Assembly (NCBI RefSeq): GCF_020520425.1
Contig: NC_079487.1
Coordinates: 80,915,141-80,979,140, forward strand
Reading direction: 5' to 3'
Source: Spinacia oleracea
Lineage: Eukaryota > Streptophyta > Magnoliopsida > Caryophyllales > Amaranthaceae
Length of the DNA stretch: 64,000 nt
The notes under the pieces are model-generated. The model saw only the letters and a list, made by a program, of their open reading frames with translations, made no database searches and had not been told where the DNA came from. Below, piece after piece: positions 22,736 to 34,898 of the stretch (the stretch's first letter is position 1; every line of letters begins with the position of its first letter). Both the position numbers and the translations under genes were made by a program.

Positions 22736-25064
22736 GAGACCTACTATCTTAGGTCCTTAGATTTTTGTAAGTGCTTGATTTTGAAGGCAATTTTAAACTC
22801 AATATTACTTTGGACATAGTTGTTTCTATATTGGTTTGATTATTTAGTGAACTAAATATAATCAACCATACAAACAAATTCATGCATAATATACATTCAT
22901 TCAATATATATATATAAGTGCATAAATAACTTTGGTGAACTAGTATGACCCAAAAACTTGGTCTTGAAGCATCTAATCTTCCCTTCACCTTGTTAGCTTG
23001 GCATCGTCTTGAACTCCATTCAAAAGCTAACGTAAAATTTTAAGTAATCTAGAAGAACTTGAAATAATAATAACCTAATTATTACATCAAAACTTAAATG
23101 GTACACAAACCATATTTAATACTTTACATTCAAAGATAAAACGGTGCGCAAACCGTATTTAACTGTCCTAGATTGGCCATATTAGTCACTTTCAATACCT
23201 GCAATACATAAAATAATATCTATGCATTCATCCATTCGTGTCCTAAAACAAATGGCCCAAGTAAAATATGCAAGTATTTACGTGATTTAATAAAAAAAAT
23301 CACGTTCATGTAAACGCGTCCTAAAAGATTAATCAATTCCAAATTATTAATCCTTAAAATTATTCTAATCAAAATTTAATTTAATTAAAATAAAGGTGCC
23401 CTGCGAAAAATAATTATAATTACTCCCTCCGTCCCAGAATAGTCGTTACACTTACCTTTGCACAAAGTTCTAGGTGATAAGTAGTTGTTTGGTTATCAAT
23501 TGTTATTTTATTGAAAAAGAAATGATGTGATAGAAGTTAGTGGGGTATTTTTTTAATTGAATGAGAGAGGGTGTGGGGAGAAAAAAAATTTAGTGGGAAG
23601 AGAGAGACAATATAATAATTATGGGGTCATTCCTAATTTAGAAGTGTAACTACTAATTTGGGACGGACGAAAAAGGAAAGTGTAACAACTAATATGGGAC
23701 GGAGGGAGTAATTATTTTAAATAATTTCATTTATACGACTCCCACTTAAACCAATATTTAATTTTGGACCTTTTAATTTTAAATATATAAACTCACGGCC
23801 CAACCCAAGTTAAATAAAATAAAATAAACAAAAAGCCCACCGTTAGCCCCTTCATGCAAAATTAAGCCCAAAGACAAAATTAAGCCTTGACTGGAAAGCG
23901 AAGCAAAATAGAAAAATTGTGCAACATGAGCTAGGCTTCCGCCCAGCCCATCGTTGCCTTGTGCATTGCGTGCCACACGAAGACGAGGAGCAGCGCCCCT
24001 CTCCTCACATAGCATAGCGCACAACCATGCAGCAAGGGTTGTTGTTGTTGCCTTGCTTGCTCGCCACGGCCAACGCGCGCTGGCAAGCCCAACTCGCTCG
24101 TTGGGGCCTCGCGTTGCTGCGCCAAGCTACGGAGTGCAGCACGCACGGGCTACGCCCAGCCGCACACCCCTGTTCCATGCCTTTGGCTCGTGCCATACAA
24201 CCCAACCATCAAAAAAAAAAAATCACGAAACATTATTTGCATGATTTTATTTTTCATAATATTAACAAAATTAATCGTTTTTATTACGAAAAATAATAAA
24301 GTAGGTGATTTTATTAAATTTCAAACAATCAAATTTGAGAAATTTATAAATATTGGCTAATAAAAAATTCAAATTTAACGTAAGATGAACATCAACAAAA
24401 ATTTGAATGATTTTGATAATCAAATCCAAAACTTTAAATCGTTCTAAACATTTAAAATCAGTTTTTTATCAAATTTGGTTTAGGTGATGATTAAAATTAA
24501 CGAATCCAATCAAAATTTTAATCCGTGAATTTTTAAATCTGCCATGTAAACTTGAAATCATATTCCTCTTCTCACCTAAATAAATTTTCAGATCTAACCA
24601 ATTAATAAAATTAATTTTCCATCTAAAATTCATTAAATTAAGTAAAAATAAAATTAGGATTGATAGTTAATATTATTGAACTAAAAAATTACCATAAGTT
24701 CATAATATACCAAAGAATAGTAGGGCAAAATTTCAATTAATTCTGAGTTCATTAGGTCGAGCAATTAATTGATTTTTTTTCCAAATTTAACGATTTAATT
24801 CATTAATTAACAAAAACGCCCAAAAACTCAAACTTTGGGGCCTTTTTTTGAGATTATGTTCACACGAGTTGATCTTAAAACGCCGTTTCCAATCAGATTA
24901 GGGTAAGAAAAATCGAATTTCTGACATATTACGAATTCAGAATTAATTTCTACGACTTATCCAATAATCCAGAAAAAATTCGAAAATTCACCAAAATATT
25001 CAGAAAAATTCGACAGTAATCACAAACATATAAAACATGATAATATGTAATTTGAAACATGTTT
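22736..25064 (-). other. Copia A leader and lost-gag region
   Basis: No gag frame is recognisable. A GC-rich block at 23935-24190 matches the leader block of Copia C. About 24200-25064 is very AT-rich and non-coding. The Stowaway element at 23423-23708 lies inside. Confidence 0.6.
23423..23708. mobile_element. Stowaway-type MITE
   Basis: 286 bases with terminal inverted repeats CTCCCTCCGTCCC and GGGACGGAGGGAG flanked by TA on each side (23421-23422, 23709-23710). These are the hallmarks of plant Stowaway (Tc1/mariner-derived) MITEs. No coding capacity. Confidence 0.95.
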
Positions 25065-25076
25065 CTCATGATACCA
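25065..25076 (-). promoter_or_regulatory. Primer binding site of Copia A
   Basis: The minus strand reads TGGTATCATGAG one base inside the 5' LTR. TGGTATCA is the usual complement of initiator tRNA-Met used by plant Copia elements. Confidence 0.85.
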
Positions 25077-25077
25077 C

Positions 25078-26089
25078 TGTAGGGGTTTACAGTTAAATGC
25101 ATAACATGATAGCGAAGTAACCCCAAAGCCAGGAAGCATGTATAAAGTACAGATTAAGTAATACTTACGTCTGTAGCGTGTTTTCCCTAGTTCAAAGAAT
25201 CACGAACACAAACAAGAACTCCAGATGTCGTTCCTCTACTTGGTTCACCGACACGTTCATGTCGTCTTGAGATCGATGGCTTACAAGTCACTCAAGATTG
25301 TTTGCTTTTGGGAAGAACACTTCTAACGGAGGCACAAAGAGATTTTAGGTTTTCTCTGTACTTAGGTTAGAAAACTGATTAGGTTAAAGTTGTGGAGAAA
25401 CATAAGTTATGGATTAGTATTATAACCTTTCGATTATAACACCAACCGTCCAAGGAACAAGGCCAAGACCGGCCAGCATTACTCGCAAGCCCATACACGC
25501 ACAGCCACACAGGCGCTGGGCCTTGGGCCGCGCTGTGTGCGCTGCTGCTGGTCCGTCTACGCGCGCGCGCACCCAGCGTTAACATGGCCTTGCTCGTGCG
25601 CGATGGCGTGCTGTTGTGCCTGATGGGCCTTGCGTGCTTGCGCGCTTGACTAGTCAGGCCGGCAGCGTTGCCTTCTCATATTTGAGTCCAATGCCTTACG
25701 GCGAGTATTTATCGTATAGTACTCGACAATCCACCATCGTACAATACGATTATTCGTTTCGCCTAGCTTACGAATATACGCAATATGATATATGATTCCA
25801 ATCCAACGTCATATCGTATATTCATGTTTTTCGGAACTATATTCCAGAAAAGCTATTAAATGAATTTTCGATTCATTTAATCTGGTGATCTGTTACATGC
25901 CAGTGGTGTGAACTTATAGATTCAATCAAGAGTAAGTTGTGAGCCTAATATAGATTAGAACTCACTGATCAGAAGCATTGCTCCAGCCAGCTGTTCCGAT
26001 CACTTGATCTCACTGAATTAATTGTTCGTAATTAATCTGAACCTTGGTATTAGACTAATGCACATTGGGTGAAGGACATATTTCCTTCA
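25078..26089 (-). repeat. 5' LTR of Copia A
   Basis: 1012 bases, the partner of 9589-10589, with the same GC-rich block at about 25490-25680 and the CGGCT target copy on its outer side. Confidence 0.92.
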
Positions 26090-26094
26090 CGGCT

Positions 26095-27133
26095 CTAGAT
26101 TGGGGATATAGAAAGTGGCAAAATCCAGTTTTGAATTAGCGAGAAGAACCACGTTAGTTTGTATGTATTTCATCGAATTTGTTATTAAATTTCACAATTT
26201 TTCTGTTTAATTTTTAAACCAATTATAATGGAATTTTTATGTGTTGTTTTGAGATCAAAATTAGGGTTCTTAAATAGGGAACTCGGTTAATTGGGGAATT
26301 TGGTTGATTGGGGAATTCGGTTGATTGGGGAAATGAAAATATTTTCTCGTCTGTGTCTGTTGTGCTATAGGGCTTGTTTGCTTGATCATGGGGTTTGGAT
26401 TTTGCATTAGGATGTGAATTAGAACTGTTTTCTATTTTGTTATGTTACTTGAATGTCGCTTGTGAAACAAACACAAGCAGCAGCTATTGAGCTATATCAG
26501 AACACCATTACAGCAGCTATTATTCAGCTGGATCTTTGCGTGTATTTGTTGATTCCAATGGGTTATTTTGGTTTATTTTTAAACATTTAATTGTTCTACC
26601 GGAGTTTTGTTTCTTTCTTTTGTTGTCTGGATCAGTTGGTTGTTTGGTGATGATGTTGAGTTTTAATTCACTGCATTGTTCCATACTATTGTTATACTGT
26701 TGGTTTCTTTTTCGTTCTGTTTCTTGTTTCTATACTGCTGCTATGTGCTATTCGGCTTGTCTGCTTGATCACCGGGTTTGGATTTGGCATTAGGATGTGA
26801 ATCAGAACTTCTTTCTATCTTGTTCTGTTACTTGAATGTCGCTTATGAAATAAACACAAGCAGCAGCTACATTTTACCAGTTTATAGGCAACTAGAACTT
26901 TCACTGAATGCAAGAGCATCTAATAGAGTTGATCCGTTCACTAATATGTTGTAGTTCAATGAATGCAAGAGCATCTATTTGGTTTCTTTGTGGTAAGCAA
27001 ACGTTTGTGTACTCTCCTTTTTTAGGTGACTTTTTGACACTTTCTACTAGTTTGATTATGTTTATTCATTGTATCACTTTCACGATTTCACCGCTGCTTT
27101 TTCTATTATTTATGTCATTGTATGTTCATGTAG
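26095..27133. other. CACTA-2 interior upstream of captured exons
   Basis: No exon recognised. It contains a 17-base motif repeated three times (GGTTGATTGGGGAATT, 26280-26330) and a diverged direct repeat of about 126 bp (26361-26487 and 26744-26869). It may be captured intron of the AAPT source gene or the element's own transcript leader. Confidence 0.45.
26361..26487. repeat. Direct repeat (partner 26744-26869)
   Basis: Both copies contain GGATGTGAATYAGAACT and TGTTACTTGAATGTCGCTT and end AAACACAAGCAGCAGCTA. Roughly 85-90% identical by eye, about 385 bp apart start to start. Confidence 0.8.
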
Positions 27134-29337
27134 GGAAGGATGATTTTGTCTCACTTGTGTAATGAGCAAAAGGGTCTCAAAACGAGCATCTGTATGGTAC
27201 GATCCTGGTTGATGATCTAGTTTTGGCACATTATCTTCAGGATTTCATGAAAACATGTGAATTTTCTAGTTGTTTCCTTTGATTTGTTCTTTTTCAATCG
27301 TTAATTATCTTTCTACAATAATACTAAGTTGGTTTGTCACATTCGTGTGCATCCACTACATTACTTAAAATAAGAGAGTCAACCACGATGTGAGCCTTTG
27401 GAGTTTAGACAAATCAAATTAAAAGATTTTAGTTTCTAGACAAGTAATATAATAATGACTGTGATACTTATGTTCTTCATTTCATTGACTAACTATTAGA
27501 TTTTAGTGTATTTTGTATCTACCACTGGCCATTGCAAATGCTTTTACTGCTAGGCTAAATGACGGGCAAGGTTTTGGCTCCGCCTAATTGAGTTTTCATA
27601 TTTAACATGTTTGTAGAGTTCCATTAGTCGATGAGCTATTGGTGCTGCTCGGTTATTGTGCATTTACTGGTAAGAAATATGTGTCCTATTCTGTAGCTAT
27701 TTTTGCTCCTTTTAGTTATTGGTGTCACCTTCAATTTTTATATTCTTTAATGTTAACATTAACTTTGTCTTACTAACAATAATTTGCTGGAAAATTTTCC
27801 TACATGTAGAAGGAATAGGCTTCCAAAGTAAATATATATTTAGTGTTAGCTGTGAAATACTCAAATTGAGGTTTTTGGTTGTGCTGTATTTTTAAAAGAT
27901 TTGATCAACGATTTCCCTTAATTTTGGTTTGGAATCATTTAGCGTACTATCCATTCCAATTTAGAAGTGCAAACTGCATGAGAAGTTTGCGAGGAAAACT
28001 TATGACTCTGTTGGGGGATTTACTAATAGATGCTAATAGTATTTAAAGTAAAATGAAACAGTGCTCGTACCTTCTCAGCTCCAACTAAGGAAAATCGTTA
28101 ATAGTGTGAGCGGATTTTCTAATGAGCGGTTTTACTCTATCCCACTCTGATCCTGCTTGGATGGTTTCATGGGATAAATTTCAAAACCGATTTGAAACGT
28201 TTTAATTTTCTGAAACAATATTTAGAAAAAACTCATGTAACTAGATTTGGAGTAAGGTGGACATGCATTTAATACTTCCCTTTCCATTTTGGTATTACTT
28301 TGATTTTCCTGATGGATCATCTTGGCTTTTCCCAGCTTTTGTGTACATGCACTTTGCAACATCAGTTATTCATGAAATCACGACGGCATTGGGAATTTCC
28401 TGCTTCAGGTGACTTTTTTTTATATATATAATCTGTATGCCTTTTTAGAATTTGTGTCACCTTTTATTTATCCAATGAGCAGGAATGGATTTTCATGGTT
28501 TTTGGCACACAACTCATTTGTGATTTCCTACTGAAAATTCATAACCCACTTTTTCGTAATTTGCACTGTGTACAAAACTACATGAGTTTTCTACTAGTAG
28601 TAACTGCATCCATACCCTCGCTGGGCTTGTTAAATCCTGATAGCCATCTCCAAGAGTTACACACCTTCAGATCCTCTGAAAAAATCAACTGAAGTATCAT
28701 TATCCGTACCCTTGCTTGTTTTAATCTCTGTTTAAAATGGACTAATCTCCGGTACATCAGTGTTACAATTTTTCTCCTTAATCCCTAGTACCTGCAATTT
28801 CATGCGAAGGTTAAAAGGAAGCATTGCATAACAATCACCTATCGAGCACTTGACCCTTGTTGCATAATATTTCATCAAAGGGATTTGAGTGCTGGTTTTT
28901 TGTTATCCCCCACGTTATTTCACTTCGGAAAGGATAGCAAGTGTTAACAAAAAAAATTACAAAAAATAGCAAGTTTCCAGTCCCATATTGTTTATAATCA
29001 GGTCCTTAAACTAAAGCAAACAAACAATATTGGAGAACCTAATGCTAGTGCAGTTACATTTATAGTGAGATTCGACCTATCAATCATCCGATTGATGCCA
29101 TGGTGGTAAAATAGTACAGAGTAAGAGATCATGGAACATAGGAATACTTTAGGGTAGCATTGGCCATTGCATTACTGCATTATACCTGAATTAATATGAT
29201 TTCTTCTATTTAGGCTCTGGTTCTTTTATGTTTCAATTTATTGCAACTGAATCATAACCCCAAATGTGTTAATCTTGTAGCAGTCCTAATTTTTTTTGGT
29301 GTTCATGAATTACAGGATTACTAGGAAAGAAGCATGA
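27134..29337 (+). pseudogene. Captured 3' exons of an aminoalcohol-phosphotransferase gene
   Basis: Five exons in one frame: 27134-27196 (GRMILSHLCNEQKGLKTSIC), 27507-27565 (YLPLAIANAFTARLNDG), 27617-27669 (VPLVDELLVLLGYCAF), 28336-28408 (MHFATSVIHEITTALG, then ISCFR) and 29316-29337 (ITRKEA, stop TGA). They match, in order and exon by exon, the C-terminus of plant AAPT (CDP-choline/CDP-ethanolamine phosphotransferase, last step of phosphatidylcholine and phosphatidylethanolamine synthesis in the ER membrane). The catalytic CDP-alcohol motif lies in the missing N-terminal part. Exon 2 ends in a GC donor (GG|GCAAGG). All other borders are GT-AG. About 90 codons contain no stop. It lies inside CACTA-2 on its + strand, so it is a transduplicated genomic fragment rather than the functional gene. 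Confidence 0.85.
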
Positions 29338-30004
29338 GGAATGTTAAAGCTACCGGTACATTATTTTCCTCTCCTATACTACATGAATACTTTAGGCATC
29401 ATATCCTAGTTTATGAAAATATATAGTTCATAAGTTTTCTCTGTAATTTCTCATTTTCAAAGTTGGCGTACCAAATCACAGCCAACTTGAAAACCATTTG
29501 TTCATTCGTAGTCCAATATTCTTTCTTCAGTGTACGTAAGTTGGGATCACGAGTTCTTCATTCTGAATTATGTTTTCATATTTTTTTGTTCATGTATGGT
29601 TTTAGACATCACCAAGAGTTGTTTGTTCGAATTAATCATATTATTTCATTTTAATTACATGCATTAATTTTTCTATTATATTGACTATTATTTTTCAGTT
29701 TACGGGATGGTAGATAGAAGGAGAGTGGTAGACAAAAGGATGGCAGGAAGGGCATATATTGAAGTTATTTTGGACAGATAAATTAAATACTAGATAGATC
29801 TAGATTTCTTGAACTATTAGTGCTTTTTGGAGATTCAAGAGTTTTCTTAATTGAAGTATTTAATGATTTTTGTTATTAGAATGATTGTTATGGATATTTT
29901 ATTTTAATAATAAGTAAAACAAAAATTTGAAATAAATGTTTTCATTTTGTAGTAGTTGGATATTTTGGTATAGTATTTTCATTTTAATAATCTACTAAAT
30001 AAAA
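29338..30004. other. AAPT-derived 3' sequence and CACTA-2 interior
   Basis: AT-rich and non-coding; probably includes the captured 3' untranslated region after the AAPT stop. An acceptor-like TTATTTTTCAG lies at about 29688-29698. Confidence 0.4.
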
Positions 30005-30601
30005 GCGTATGAAACTGTTGTTATATGCTCACATTAAAGTGGCACAATAGTTGTAGCAAGAAATGTTGCTATATACTCACATAAAAATGTGGCCATAATG
30101 TAGCAAGAAACATTGCTATAGACTCATCTAAAAGTGTTGCAATAGCGATATCAAGAAACGCAGCTATAGACTCATGTAAAAGTGTCGCAATAGCAGTATC
30201 AAGAAATGTTGCTATAGACTACGGAAGTGTTGCAATATTAGAGCAATAAATGTTGTGATAAACCGGTGATAGTGCTGCTATAGATAATAAAAGTGTTAGC
30301 CTAAAGACTAAAACTGTTGCTAGAAATCCTAAATAATTGTAACTAAAACTTAATAATTGTCGCCTTAGATATAATAAAACTATTGGCAAAATTTGTTGCC
30401 TAAGAAAAGTGTTGCTAATGATAACTATAGCAGCAGTTTTATAAAGTTGTTGCATAAGACATTACAACTGTTGCCATAGAGTTATAGCAGCGCCACCTAT
30501 TGGCAACGCCATATAAACTGTTGCTACAGGTCTATGACAACATTTAATGGATCTTTGCCAACACAATTAGGCCGTTGCTATAGCCCTATTTTGTAGTAGT
30601 T
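30005..30601. repeat. Right subterminal repeats and terminus of CACTA-2
   Basis: Many copies of GTTGCTATAGACTCA, GTTGCAATAG and AGTGTTGC variants, turning to GCCGTTGCTATAGCCC and TTTTGTAGTAGTT at the end. The last G of the canonical GTAGTAGTG is replaced by T. Confidence 0.85.
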
Positions 30602-31293
30602 AAGAACATATTGAAATATTGAATAATTGATCCAGGAGCTTCGGATCACATGACTGGAAGTTTTGAAATGTTGCAAGCACCTAAGAAGAGAAAAAATGAG
30701 CGCACAATCAATCTTCCAACTGGCCATACATCAATAATCTCACAATACGGGAAGGTGAAACTGGAAAATGGCTTGAATCTCTCATTTGTACTCTATGTGC
30801 CAGAATTCAAGCACAATCTTCTATTAGTACAGAAGTTATCCACAGACACTCAGTGTAAAGTTAACTTATACTATAATTTCTGTGTTATTCAAGACATCAA
30901 CATGGAGGTTATTAGAGGAATAGGCAAAGCAGAGAATGGATTGTACTAGCTGATAAACAAGCCTCTCCAGCAAATATGAATGATCTCAAGAGGACAATGT
31001 CTCAACAAAACACTGGAACTCAATATGGTAAAGCAATGAATGCAGACACATGCCCTACAATATTTGAGTTGCCAGCTACTGTATCTAGTGCTACACCCCT
31101 GAGTGAGACCTCTATTTTGCACCATAGACTAGAGAATGCTCCCTAGAAGAAAATAGGAAGAATACCAGGTTTGTCAGGATTCAAGGACAAGTGCAATGAT
31201 GTAAGTCTCACATGTCCTATGGCTAAATTCACTAAAATTCCATACAATTTGAGAAAATCCAGGGTAAAAAATCTATTTAAACTTGTTCACATT
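30602..31293 (+). pseudogene. Copia D protease and pre-integrase (piece 2 of 3)
   Basis: Starts with codons that continue the gag frame after the AAG duplication. The Trp before the protease active site is a TGA stop. The protease reads IIDPGASDHMTGS with the catalytic Asp in the D[ST]GAS-type box. Further on come VLYVPEFKHNLLLVQKLS, then after a stop LHHRLENAP (zinc-binding HHCC start), then FKLVHI at the Copia B insertion site. Several stops are present. Confidence 0.85.
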
Positions 31294-32744
31294 TGTTAGG
31301 TTATGATACATATGAACAACATAAATCATGCGGAAAAACCTATATGCCAGGATTCAAATTAATTGCACATAACCAATTAATATAGCTTAGAATGCATACT
31401 CTTCGTAGCGTGCCCTCCCTAGCTGCGCCCGAACCGAACAAGAACAAGTCTTTAGGACTCCAAGTGTCGTCCCTCCGTAGAAAGTCCACAGCACGTCCGG
31501 ATCCGCCTTAAGATTGACTAACTAGAATCTCCCTCAAGGTACTAGAATTTTCGGCTATTATGGGGCAATTATTTGACTGAATTTTTGCTCTCAAAAACTC
31601 ACTTTGAATACTTGAAACATATGTGTAAATTATGAACTAGGATCACATATTTATAGGGGTATGGAAAACAAATTGGAATCCTATTAGAATTCTAATTAAT
31701 TAATTAGAGTTTAATTAAAACTCTATTTAATTAATTTATCCTGTTAGGATTAGGAAATCAATCATTAATCGAATCCTACTTGACTTAGGATTTGTGTGGA
31801 AGCACAAACACACACACACGAGCATGGCCTGCATGCGCGCAGGCCATGCCCGCGCACAGCCCTTGCGGACGCTCAGCCCACGCAAGCCTTGCGGCCCACG
31901 CGAGCCTCGCAGCCCACGCGAGCAGCCATGCTCGCAGCCCATTGCGCGCGCAGCCATGCTGGCAGCCTTGGCCTGCTGGGTCTGGCCTTGCGCTGGCCCT
32001 GGCGTGGCCTTGGTTGTCTTGTGTGGTGCGCTGGCTTGCTGGACGCGGGCCTGGCTTCGTTCTGGGCCTTCGTCCAGCAAGTCTCGTCCGATGCTAATTC
32101 GTACGACGCGCTTCCCGTTAATTTCCCGATTTCGGAATTCATTTCCGATACGAACAATATTTATCATTTCCGATTCCGGAATTAATTTCCGTTTCGAACA
32201 AATATTTAATATTTCCGTTTCCGGAATTATTTTCCGATTCCAATAATATTTCCGATTCCGACAATATTTCCGTTTCCGGCAATATTTCAGATTCCGGCAA
32301 TATTTCCATTTCCGATAATATTTTTCGATACGTACCACGTTTCCGTTTCCGGCAAAATCTACGACTTGGATAATATTTATATTTCCGATACGATCCATAT
32401 TTCCGTTTCCAGTAATATCATCGTTTCCGGTGTATTCATTATTTGCCTTTGACGATCTTAGCTCCCACTGAAACCAAGATCCGTCTATTCCGAATAGTCA
32501 TAGATGGAGTATTTAATGCAATTAAATACTTGATCCGTTTACGTACTATTTGTGTGACCTACGGGTTCAGTCAAGAGTAAGCTGTGGATTAATATCATTA
32601 ATTCCACTTGAACTGAAGCGGACTCTAGCTAGGCATACAGTTCACTTGATCTCACTGAATTATTAACTTGTTAATTAATACTGAACCGCATTTATTAGAC
32701 TTACCATTAAATGCATACTTGGACCAAGGGCATTATTTCCTTCA
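31294..32744 (-). repeat. 3' LTR of Copia B
   Basis: 1451 bases. It contains a GC-rich block (31800-32080), an array of TTTCCGATTCCGG-like repeats (32125-32430), and a purine tract complement GTCTCCCACTT just inside at 32745-32755. Confidence 0.93.
32125..32430. repeat. TTTCCG-rich minisatellite in Copia B LTR
   Basis: About twenty imperfect copies of a 10-17 base unit built from TTTCCG, GATTCCG and AATATT. The same array is in the other LTR at 51510-51815, so it predates the insertion. Confidence 0.85.
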
Positions 32745-34898
32745 GTCTCCCACTTGTCCTTAGGGACAAGTGTGCATTTCCTAATTCCTTTGTCGCTCGA
32801 TGCTTGCTCTTGAACATAAGGTAAGAGTTGTCATCCTTATTATGTCCAGAGGTGTTTCTCGGTTTCAGAGTTCAACTGATCAAATAAACAGATAATCATA
32901 GCCTATGATTCATATGAGCACGGCCATGCATTTTAAAGTTTCTAGCTCTCCGAGTGGCCTTGTACAACTTTTCAGCATCTCATCCCGATTTATGGGAGGA
33001 CAATCCCAATCTTGCGATCTTGAGATTAGACTTCGTTTGATAGGTGATTACCGGAGCGTTTCCTTTTTAGCCTCCTTTTACGGTGCGACGGTTGACAACG
33101 TCAAAGTAAGCAGTTCTCAAACAAGTAATCTCAAATCACTCAGGTATTGAGGATTTAGTGTCTAATAATTTTGATGAAATTTACTTATGACAAATTTTCA
33201 TCTCTTACAGTAAAGTTTCATAGGTCTGTCCGATACTAGTCTTCCCAAAGTAAGTATCTATGCAAATGATTACGACATTGCCATGTCCACGTAGTTCAAG
33301 AAACAGAACTACTAGTCATCTTGCATTCTAGTCGTCTAACGTTTTCTATGCGTCCATATTTATAGAAAACTCCGACCAGGGAACATTTTTCAACTTTGGA
33401 CATTCAAGATCACTTGATAGACATTTCTTAGTCACAGGACTGGTCCTGACAGTCTATCTTGAATATATCGTCAAATTGAAGGGACTCATCATTTAATACT
33501 AAACCAAGATTAAATGGAATATGAAAATACATTTCATATATGATAAATGTTCAACCCCAACGTTTTACAACCATGGGCCTCAAACCCATCTTTAAAACAG
33601 TTCATGGAATTCAAAGCTATGCTTGATTTCCAGTGCTACAATGTGAGTGTTGCTTCTCACTTGTTGCATAGGTTTAGTTATCAAACTTTGCCAATCTTAA
33701 TATCCTTTTCATCGAATGTTCTTCGAGATATGATGATAAGATCTTTTGAGTTTGTTTATTTTGTGATCTAGTCTTTCTTACTTCGATAGTGGTTCTACGC
33801 ATTTTGCAATGAAGAACCATCAAGTCAGCAGACATGTGATCCACCCAAGTTCAGTGAAGAACTCTTTAACTTAAACAACCCTGTTTCATTGCTTCTTAGG
33901 CAATAATTACTTTTACTTCAACTGTATAGGTTGCTAGTGATGCTTTGTTTGGATTTACTTATCCAAGAAGTCTATAGATATGTGGAAGACTTTCCATCTG
34001 TATCTTAGAACATAGAAATTATTATTTTAATTTCCCACGCAACAACTCATGGTCTCCAATCCATGTTGCCATTTCAAAACACGATGCTCTTTAGCTCGTC
34101 CTTGCCAATGGTTAACTCCAAAGGAATCTTGCTTGATCCTTTGCCAGTGTTTATGCATGTAGCATCAATGTTTAGCATATCTTTATTTCCTTGAATCAAG
34201 AACTACTCTTATGTACCTTTTCAAGTACCATAAGTTTTTCTTGATCTTAATCTAGTTAATCTTTACTTAGATCAATAGAGATTGGTATATGTTCGTCATG
34301 CCTAAAGTCATACTATACGTTTTTGGCGATCCTCATATTATATTATACATGATAAATTCTTTTGCAGAATAATTCCCAATTGAATTCTATTCATGTAACT
34401 TTAGCTCATCTAGTTTCAGTAGATACTAAATCCAGCTAAATTCTTTGACATATAATATAGGTGAAGAATCTCATCTAGATCCTTTGATGTTTAACTTAGT
34501 AAATGCTTATACATAGTTCAAACATCCTTTACTTAGATTTATTCATATGGGTCGAATGTCTCCAATGGAGTCTTTCGTGTTTGATTTAGTAAATGCCATT
34601 ACCTAATCCAAAACAATATTATAAGATCTTTGTAAATAGATCTTAATACCCAGTATGTACTAAGTTTCGCCATGGTCCATCATTGATGAATAATTTCAAA
34701 TCTAAGTCATTAGCATTTGAATGTTATTTCACAATAGAGAGATATGTGTGCGATACACATAGGACCAATTAAGTTTTACGTATTCCCACTAAACTTTTTA
34801 TATATCTATAAGAATCATGTACATTTTTTGAAACTAAAATACTTATTAGTTTCACTAAAATACAGTTCTAATTCTCAATTGCTTGCTTAAATCTGTAC
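32745..34898 (-). other. Copia B 3' untranslated region and RNase H/RT relics
   Basis: 32745-33540 parallels the 3' untranslated region of Copia A (the shared block CTTTTACGGTGCGACG at about 33075). 33545-34170 parallels the RNase H region of Copia A (11440-11760) but without an open frame. No functional gene. Confidence 0.6.

Larger units (their letters stand above)
9589..26089 (-). mobile_element. Copia A, LTR retrotransposon with pol relics, itself nested
   Basis: Two LTRs (9589-10589 and 25078-26089) start TGTAGGGGTTTACAG and end TTTCCTTCA on the + strand. They are flanked by the 5-bp duplication CGGCT (9584-9588, 26090-26094). A tRNA-Met-type primer site lies inside the right LTR on the minus strand, so transcription ran leftward. 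Protease/pre-integrase, integrase, RT and RNase H follow in Copia order, but gag is not recognisable and the frames contain stops. The LTRs differ at roughly 8% of positions over the first 250 bases by eye, so the insertion is old. Copia C, a solo LTR and a MITE are nested inside. Confidence 0.93.
9130..30601 (+). mobile_element. CACTA-2, non-autonomous, carrying AAPT exons; split by Copia A
   Basis: The right end reads CCCTATTTTGTAGTAGTT (30584-30601), related to the CACTA-1 terminus. The left end starts C|TAGGGCTATAGCAACG at 9130, mirroring the right end except that about 12 terminal bases are missing. AAG at 9127-9129 and 30602-30604 fits a 3-bp target duplication, and the Copia D frame continues exactly across it. 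Without Copia A (9589-26094) the element is about 5 kb. It contains no transposase, only subterminal repeats and a captured gene fragment, so it depended on another element for movement. Its terminal motifs are close to those of CACTA-1, a candidate helper family. Confidence 0.85.

Noticed and set aside
31736..32398. 220-codon minus-strand frame with repeated NRKY/RKRKYCRN
   Set aside because: It is the translation of the TTTCCG minisatellite plus a GC-rich LTR block, present also in the other LTR (51445-51786).
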